NCBI RefSeq assembly: GCF_002994745.2
Contig: NC_037093.1
Location: 12,008,400-12,072,399 of the forward strand
Length of the DNA stretch: 64,000 nt
From: Rosa chinensis
Taxonomy: Eukaryota; Streptophyta; Magnoliopsida; Rosales; Rosaceae
Reading direction: 5' to 3'
Below the pieces are notes generated by a model that saw only the letters and a list, made by a program, of their open reading frames with translations, made no database searches and was not told the DNA's origin. The position numbers and the translations under genes are program-made. Shown here in pieces: positions 57,190 to 64,000 of this stretch. How positions within the stretch are numbered: the first letter of the stretch is position 1; every line of letters begins with the position of its first letter.

Positions 57190-58558
57190 TGATCGAACGA
57201 GAATTCATTCATCATTGAAAAGAACTACATCAAAGAGTATATAGTGGCCTCATTAAACCTATCATAAAAAGGTTAGGAAGAGTATCATACTCCATACCAA
57301 AACTCAATTACAAGACTCGTCAAGAGTGTCCATGAGTAAGCCGAGAAGAGCCTTATCAATCTTCTTCCATTGTTTATACGCATGAGTAACCTCACTAGTC
57401 ATAGATCCTTCCTCAGTCAAAGCAAACCGAGGTGGACAAGGATAGCTACCATCAAAGTAGCTAAACATATCATTGCCTTCCAGGACAGATTGAAATTGAA
57501 AGCTCCATTTGACAAAGTTGTTTTCACTCAACTTCACAGTGATCATACTCAGAAGTGAGTTAATATCAGACTGAGAGATAGCCATTTTGTCACAAACTTG
57601 ACTGGAATCTACAAGTTATCAAGATGTTATCAAATTTTCTGATATAGCACACAACGATTATGTTATCAGAGTTTATGTTATCACAACTGCTCTCCAATTA
57701 TGAATGAATATTCTCAATCAGTAGCATCTTCACAAAATTATCAGATCAATGATTATTTCACACAATCACAGTAGATTGGACCTTAGCTTTCATAGAATTA
57801 ACACTCTCCAAGATTCACTAGACTTCAAACACGCTAGATCTACTATTTCACTTCTGCAAATAGAATCAACAAGTTTCGAATGTTCTCATCTACACGGATT
57901 TGTCCAGATCAAGACCAAAACTAGCTTTGATTACCCACAGATCAAGCCAAAGTAAACAGATCTAAGTTCTTAGCATAAAAAAAAAAACACAGATCCAGCT
58001 CACAATGCAACAAATTAATGATCATTCATCACATCGCAGTGTAGAGAACAAATATGCAAGTAAAAGCGTAACCTCAAGAGCGTGATTTGCAAAGAGATGA
58101 AGTAGCCTAAAAGGTTAGGGATTCAGCTCACAAAATCACAACGAGCTTGAGAAGATGCGGAAGCGAACTGAAACATACAATTACAATAGGTAAGGCCAGC
58201 ACAGGATCAAGAGCCAAAGCTCTGATACCATGATAACATGACTGCCATGGCTAACCTTGAGGAGCTTAGACTTGAAACAATGAAAGAGACGAGAGAAAAT
58301 GAGAGAGAGAAACTGGAGCAATTTTTTCAGAGTTTTTCCAATTAATGCAACCACACAAAATTCTTACATCAATATCCTATTTATAGTTAGAGAATTCCTC
58401 TAACAATTATTGCAACTGAAAAGAAGATACACTAGATAAATCCAAGTCATCGAACCAGCATGACAAGTCACCACTACATGGATGACAGCTGTAGTCCACA
58501 GCACTGGTCAAGACTAAGCCAACACGTATTGACTTGCATAAGCATTTAACGTTTAACA
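57190..58558 (-). mobile_element. Truncated copia element (one LTR, primer site, partial gag)
   Basis: A single LTR (58558-58231, - strand TGTTAAAC...TTATCA, TG..CA ends) is followed at 58230-58219 by TGGTATCAGAGC, then a leader and the gag start. After gag the sequence ends about 57190 in an A-rich run following gaattctcgttcgatc. No second LTR was found. The poly(A)-like end suggests copying of a shortened transcript by LINE machinery, but simple deletion is also possible. Confidence 0.7.
57304..57585 (-). pseudogene. Copia gag N-terminal fragment
   Basis: From ATG at 57585: MAISQSDINSLLSMITVKLS, then NFVKWSFQFQSVLEGNDMFSY and FDGSYPCPPRF, the start of a Ty1/copia gag. It stops after about 93 codons, and no zinc knuckle, protease or polymerase follows. 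It belongs with the LTR at 58231-58558. Confidence 0.85.
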
Positions 58559-58591
58559 ATATCAATGCATGTCAAGAAGTAATTAATTCAT

Positions 58592-59005
58592 TCAAAGCCG
58601 GCTTTGGTTGTGTTTGAAAATAACATGCTTTGCAAGGCCAGGAATGTGAGCATGGATATAATAGTCTTCCCAGTCAATGCATTTTGGGTTGAAATTAAAA
58701 TTTTCTGCATCAATGTAGTTCTCGCTTGCTGTCCTTCGCAATTCTTCAGAATTGGTGTCGTCAAAGCTACAAGCAAAAATGTGAACGAACGTTACACTAG
58801 TGCAAATATGAAAGCGATCTAATTACACAACTTAATTTATGTTTAGTCATCAAATTATTGTAGCAAAGCATACGTACATCCCCTGGAATAGCAAAAGTGG
58901 TATATAGTACTCAATCATCCGCATCACCGATTTGACATTCCGGTCATAGTTAATGCATACATCTTGGAAATATTGGTCAAATTCTTTATTCAAAAATTTT
59001 AATCC
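58592..59005 (-). pseudogene. Fatty acyl-CoA reductase (alcohol-forming), last two exons
   Basis: Exon 59005-58778 encodes GLKFLNKEFDQYFQDVC then YDRNVKSVMRMIEYYIPLLL and FQGI/; it splices (GT at 58777) to exon 58766-58592, giving FDDTNSEELRRTASENY then NFNFNPKCIDWEDYYIHAHI and PGLAKHVIFK, stop TGA. The splice restores G-I-F-D-D-T-N. The order matches the C-terminal FAR_C ('sterile') domain of plant FARs, which reduce long acyl-CoAs to wax alcohols. No upstream exons with the NAD(P)H-binding domain lie in this window; transposon sequence starts at about 59100. The two exons are open and could be the tail of a gene broken by insertion or a captured fragment. Confidence 0.75.
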
Positions 59006-59100
59006 CTTCAAGGAAGAAGAAAAATGAAAATAATTAATAAAGAACAAGGTTACGAGAATATCAACTAATTAGTGGACGTAGTGGTAGAAATGAAAAGAGA

Positions 59101-59525
59101 AAAATTCAGCTACGGTCCCCAAACTATTTTGCCAAGGCCAATTTGATACCCGAACTCTCAAAAGTATCAATGTGATACCCAAATACCTAAATTGGTATCA
59201 ATGTGATACTTCCGTCCAAAATTTCTGGCGGAGCAGTCTGTTTGCTGACGTGGCAAGCACATGAGTCCAAAAAAAAGTGAAATGACCAATTTACCCTTTT
59301 TTTAATTTTTTTTATAAAAATTCATCTACCGTCCCCAAACTATTTGCCAAAGCCAATTTGATACCCAAGCTCTCAAAAGTATCAATGTGATACCCAAATA
59401 CCTAAATTGGTATCAATGTGATACTTCCGTCCAAAATTCTGACGGCGCCGTCTGTTTGATGACGTGGCAAGCACGTGGGTCTTAAAAAAAAAGTGAAATG
59501 ACCAATTTACCCTCTTTTTTTTTTT
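59101..59525. repeat. Tandem duplication of a MITE-like unit of about 215 bp
   Basis: Units start at about 59105 and 59320, each running cggtccccaaactattt, ccaatttgataccc, aaaagtatcaatgtgatacc, gtctgtttg.tgacgtggcaag, aagtgaaatgaccaatttacc then a T run. They differ by a few bases only. Within each unit tcaatgtgatac occurs twice. Confidence 0.85.
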
Positions 59526-61163
59526 TGTTAATTCATTTTTTTCCTTTTCATTTCATTTCTTTTTGGGAAAAAAATGCAAACAGTACCCGATCTTTGGCCC
59601 ATTAGTAACTTTAGTACCTGACAACAAAAAAATATCACTTTGGTGCTTGAAGTTCGGACCCTGACCCAATATTAGTACCTAAAACACTGTTGGCCATTAC
59701 GGCGTTAGCCATGTGACAAACTTTGAGGGGTATTCTCGTCCCTTCACTCAATCTCTTCTTCTTCTCTCACTTTCTTCGTCTTCTGCTTACTCCCAACTCT
59801 CCTCGTTTCTCTCAATCTCTTCTTCTTCCTCAAGCTCAGATTTCTAATCCAGCCACCCACACCATGCCAATCATATCTCGCCTCACAATCCACTATTCTC
59901 CTTCGCCGTCGCCACAACCCTCACTCAAACTTCACCCAAAACAAGGCTGAGAGAGAAAGAAAGAGGTTTGTACTTGGCGGCCATAGAAGTACCATCGCCG
60001 GTCTGAAATCGGACGAGTTTGGGTCTGTGGTAGAGCCAGGTACTACCCATTGCTTCACCTTCATTCCCCAATGTCATCGTCCCTCTTTTCAACTCTTAAT
60101 GCTCAATCTCCCATTGCAATTCACAGTCCTTTGCCAGAAACATATGACGAATTTGTGGTGGAAGAGAAGGAAGAAGAAGAATTTTCTTGCTATTTTGAAC
60201 AAATAGCTTCCTCTCCTCATCGCCGACGTCTTTCTGGGGTCAGATCGTCCAGCCGGCAACTCAGGAAAAGGAATTGAAGTCGGAAAGCTTTGTGTTTTCG
60301 ACGAATTTCGGTTGTTCTTTGACGAATTCCGGTGACTGATTAGGATGCATGAGGTATAGAAATCACTCTCCTCTTCCCTCTTCACGCTCTACATGATGGG
60401 TATCACTGGTTTTTGAATTCGATCAAGTTTTGATTAACTGGGTTTTGGTTGGTTTCGGGGTTTGACACAAGTACCATCGTCGGTAGCTTTTCTGGCTTCG
60501 TCGCTTCACCGTTGACTGTGTGTGAGGTATAAAACTCGATCTTCTTTTGATACTCTATGTGTTGGTGTCCTTGGTTTCGATTTGTCATTGAGTTTTGATA
60601 AAGTTGTTGTTTGGGGTATTGTTGGCCGAGTTTCTGGTTTGTTTTTGACGTTGATTGGCATTCTGGAGGAAGAACTGCTTGGTGATGTTCATTTTAAGAA
60701 TCTGTGTAGTGGAGTGCAAATCTGAGCGTGATTGGATGGTAGCAAGGTGTTGGCTTCAAAGTTAGAAAGCTTCATGTTCAGTGATCGTGTTCGAAACTAG
60801 ACACAGTAGCAATACCTATGATTAACACAGTGAAGGTAAATTTCGATTCTCACACTCCATGTGTATTGCAACTGTTCTTCTTGGTGCAGAAGTGGAATGG
60901 GTTTGTGGATATATGATTATTGTTGGCTCTATTGTATTTTGATTGATTATGCTGGAAAATGAGATTGGCATGTTGATTAGGGCTGGGCACGGGCCGGGCC
61001 CAACTATAATTTCACTGGGCCCGGACCCGGCCCGTTTTTCATTGGGCCCGGACCCGGCCCGTTTTAACAAAAACAGGGACCGGCCCGGAACCGGCCCGTT
61101 TCATTTCGGGCCGGGCTTGCGGGCTTTCGGGCCCAAAAACCTGTATTTGACCATTTGCTTATG

Positions 61164-61167
<4 letters not shown>

Positions 61168-61204
<37 letters not shown>
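61168..61204. repeat. (TA)n microsatellite
   Basis: An uninterrupted TA run inside the hAT-like element. Confidence 0.95.
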
Positions 61205-61206
<2 letters not shown>

Positions 61207-63066
61207 AGATTTCATTCATATATAGTTGCAAATTTCAAGCTGTTGAAGATTTGAATCAAAACACAATATCAAGATACAAAGTTCAAGCTGCAAATTCGAA
61301 TTCAAAGTGTCCAAATTCAAATACAAATATCCAATGAAATATAAAGTCCTAAAGTCCTAATTCAGATGCAGCTATTTAGCAAGCCATTTTTTTCAGTCTC
61401 CTATCCAGCAGCAATGCAGCCATCATCAATTGGCTTCCACAGTTTTCCCTACAATAGCCATCCATCATTAGGCAGAAACCAAAAGCCACAAACCCGAATG
61501 CTCGATGGCCAGTAATCTGTCAAATGAAAAACAACAGTGAGATCATTTCAATAGTAACAATAAAACTCTGCTGGGTAGATCAACTTCCTAGCTTATGAAG
61601 TACAGACTTTACAGAATCCTTATAGTTCCAAGAGTCATTTAAATGGTTTAGGACTTTTGACATCTATTTGGTTAGACTAGTCCCATTCTGCTGCAGCAGC
61701 AAGCTTATGAGAATTTTAAGGGTGTAAAAAGCTGTAAGAAGGCAAACTCAAGCAGTACACATAACATAATTTGAGAAGATATTTTCAGGAGCATGATTAA
61801 TGCCTACTGGCATCATGTGTAGAACCATCACCTTCGCAATTGTACAATCATGCAATATCAACATTTAAAATCAAATTTAATAGTAGAAAATCAATCTCTA
61901 TGTCCATTCCATAAATGTAACGTGATATTTTTATTTTTATTTTCCAATTTTTTTTAGAAATACAAACATGTATACCTGGGCACTCAACAACTTCTTTGCT
62001 AAAACCATACCTGTGAAACAATAGTGAAAAATTTTCAGAATAAGTATTATGTCTCTCCTTGGGAGGAAATATGTATACATGTATATATAAATATAGGTTG
62101 ATCGAAAGCTGATGTCTGCAAGTCAGACTCATGAAAATAGTAATACCATTCCATCAGAATCTGCCCTGAATGGTTCTGTGTATGTGTGATATAAAGATAA
62201 CAATACTACTATCACAGAAGTCATGCATGAAAATAAGAGTAAACTTTAGTTGATTAGTTAGTTTGATGGATAGTAAACCACAATAACTTTTTGGTTGCAA
62301 TTTTAATTGGCGATGCATCTTGTACGTTTGTAAAATAGCCTCAGTTACCTCATGAATTTAGATGTCACTAGTACAGGATACTTTACGAGAAGATGCAATG
62401 CCTGATTGAGCTGCTGAGGATGCTAAGACTGATGGCGGGGGTGGTAGATGGTGGGCGTGAGGTAGCGAGCGATGGGGACTGCACGTAATGATTGTTGGAG
62501 GCAAAAGTTTGGGTTGATGAGATTCAAACTCCTGAGACTCTCACTGTCCTAACTCCTAAGTGCTACTTCAATACCAATATTCAAGATTATCAACAAGTCA
62601 ATATACAAAAATACCAGATCTCTTAATATATAAACAAATACCAATAACTGCAACTCAACATAATCAACTTTACTCATTCATTTCAGAAACTGCAGGTAGC
62701 AAATAAAATAGCAATATGCAGCAAGCAAGCAAAAATTAATGCAGTAGGCAATAAATCAAATACCAGCAGCCATCTTTGATTTTTTAGCTCGACAAGCAGC
62801 CTTTTTTGCAAAATACAAAAAGCAATGAACTCAACAAAAACTCAAATCCCAGTTTAGCTACAAACCAAATAAGCACAAAAAGAGATCAAATTTATCAATA
62901 AACTAAGGAACCCATGAAGCTAAAACGAGTGGCAGACCTGAAGAACAACGATCTCCTATTCTCTGGCTTCGAGTTGGCAGATGAAGTGAAGAGAGAAAGA
63001 GAGAAGGATAGAGCAGTCCTGGGCGGCGTCTCGATCCGAGAGGGAGAGAGGAGGCTTCGTGCAGGT

Positions 63067-63071
63067 GAAGT

Positions 63072-63106
<35 letters not shown>
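63067..63106. repeat. (GA)n microsatellite
   Basis: A GA run inside the hAT-like element. The segments gcaggtgaagtgaagagag and tctcgatc.gag recur on both sides (62980-63010, 63055-63075, 63190-63260), showing local duplication. Confidence 0.9.
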
Positions 63107-63108
<2 letters not shown>

Positions 63109-64000
63109 CAGAGCTGGGCGCCGTCTCGGGAGCTGTCTCACTCGGTGCGTCGATCTATGAGGGAGAAAGAAGGAGGCGTCGGCAGCGTCGTGCAGGTGCA
63201 GTGAAGAGAGAAAGAGAAGGATCGGTGTCTCGACCTAGGCGGCGTCTCGATCGGAGCTCGTTTGGTGTCTCGGCCTCACAGCTATGGCGGAGGAGAATGA
63301 GCTCAGTTTCGACTTTGTAGATGGAGGCGCCTCTTGTGTGTTCAGATCGGGTAGAAAATTAGAAATGGAAGATGAAGATTACGTTTAGGTTTTTGAGAGA
63401 AGAGTAGAATCTTATGTGTTCAATCCTATGATAAGGATTTTACTCTCTATATTAGTACCAATAATATATGGCCATCTGTCTTTTGATGTCTAATACGGGC
63501 CTGACGGGCTTTTTCTATTTTCAAACACAAGGCCCGGCCCGAACCGTTTGTTTGAAAGTCAAGGCCCGGCCCGAACCGTTTCGACAAAAAAAATAATTGA
63601 GCCCGACCCGTACGGGCCGGGTTTTGACGGGCCGGTCCGGGTTTGCGGGTTTTCGGGCTTAAATGCCCAGCCCTAATGTTGATTAGCTGCAATACTGAGA
63701 ACCGAAAAATATGGAAATTGGGTTGTTGTTATAATCTTGGATTAAGTGCGTTACTATAAATGTGATATTAGTTGAGTTTGGTTATGAATTAGAAAAAGAT
63801 AATGAAGGAAAAACATGAGTGGGTGTCCTTGTATTCTGCGTTTTGATATTCAACAGTTGGGAGGAAGAAGAAGATGAAGAAAGCAAGAGGAAGAAGAAGA
63901 GATTGAGTGAAGGGACGAGAATACCCCTCAAAGTTTGCCACATGGCTAACGCCGTAACGGCCAACAGTGTTTTAGGTACTAATATTGGGTCGGGATCCGA

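Larger units (their letters stand above)
60978..63675. mobile_element. hAT-like element of 2.7 kb, nested
   Basis: The left end TAGGGCTGGGCA and the right end, inverted, TAGGGCTGGGCATTTAAGCC are flanked by a perfect 8-bp duplication atgttgat (60970-60977, 63676-63683), as for hAT. Subterminal GGCCCGG/CCCGGCC words crowd both ends (61000-61125, 63500-63660). No transposase was recognised. The interior has - strand exon-like blocks between AG and GT sites (for example about 62005-61970, YGFSKEVVECPG, and about 61520-61387) and a CT-rich leader-like tract near 63100, so it may carry captured gene pieces. Confidence 0.8.
59575..64000. mobile_element. Large inverted-repeat element, right end beyond the window
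   Basis: 59653-59800 (..ctgacccaatattagtacctaaaacactg.., ggcgttagccatgtg, ctttgaggggtattctcgtc) is repeated inverted at 63850-64000 with few differences, through to the last base of the window. The left copy continues outward to about 59575, so the right end is expected some 80 bp past the window. Internal DNA includes a CT-rich leader-like segment and unassigned frames, and is interrupted by a hAT element at 60978-63675. Superfamily is unknown; a long-TIR Mutator type is likely. Confidence 0.75.

Noticed and set aside
62914..63204. Arg/Glu-rich 96-codon ORF
   Set aside because: Most of it is the translation of GA repeats inside the hAT-like element.

Overview
This window is nuclear DNA of a flowering plant. 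It is AT-rich, has GT-AG introns, plant-only gene families (B3/ABI3-VP1, DUF295 F-box, TIR-NBS-LRR C-terminus, AP2, fatty acyl-CoA reductase) and many plant transposons. Nothing pins the species; a eudicot, perhaps Rosaceae, is my inference from overall resemblance only.

The centre of the window (22-55 kb) is a tandem array of B3-domain DNA-binding protein genes, all on the + strand. Four copies appear intact (29977-32829, 34477-37307, 39269-43098, 51910-54933). I could join all seven exons of each: exons 3-6 are exactly 32, 172, 207 and 91 nt in every copy, all junctions are GT-AG, and the frames stay open to a shared C-terminus ending in A-P-W. A fifth copy (22163-23117) has lost its B3 exons. 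Three of the intact copies share a proximal promoter block. A tRNA-Thr(TGT) gene follows the last copy.

0-22 kb is a gene graveyard. It holds a frameshifted F-box/DUF295 gene, a frameshifted small C2H2 zinc-finger gene, a 10-exon ATP phosphoribosyltransferase (HISN1) copy with several disabling lesions and a dead hAT transposon at its 5' edge, LINE relics, a TIR-NBS-LRR tail, and what looks like a gene-capturing Helitron whose 3' terminus lies at 15849 and whose body carries IST1-like and AP2 exons on the - strand.

Mobile DNA separates the array members. A Ty1/copia element (23131-28612) has two 161-bp LTRs in which I see no difference and a 5-bp target duplication, yet three inactivating lesions. 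There are also a TRIM, two tRNA-derived SINEs with long target duplications, a LINE 3' end, several inverted-repeat MITEs, a Mutator-like long-TIR element, an ORF1-only LINE and a PIF/Harbinger-like element.

55-64 kb is transposon-dominated: a polyadenylated retroelement, a truncated copia, the last two exons of a fatty acyl-CoA reductase, a tandemly duplicated MITE-like block, and a 2.7-kb hAT-like element nested in a larger inverted-repeat element that runs off the window end. I saw no CRISPR array, rRNA or prokaryotic feature.
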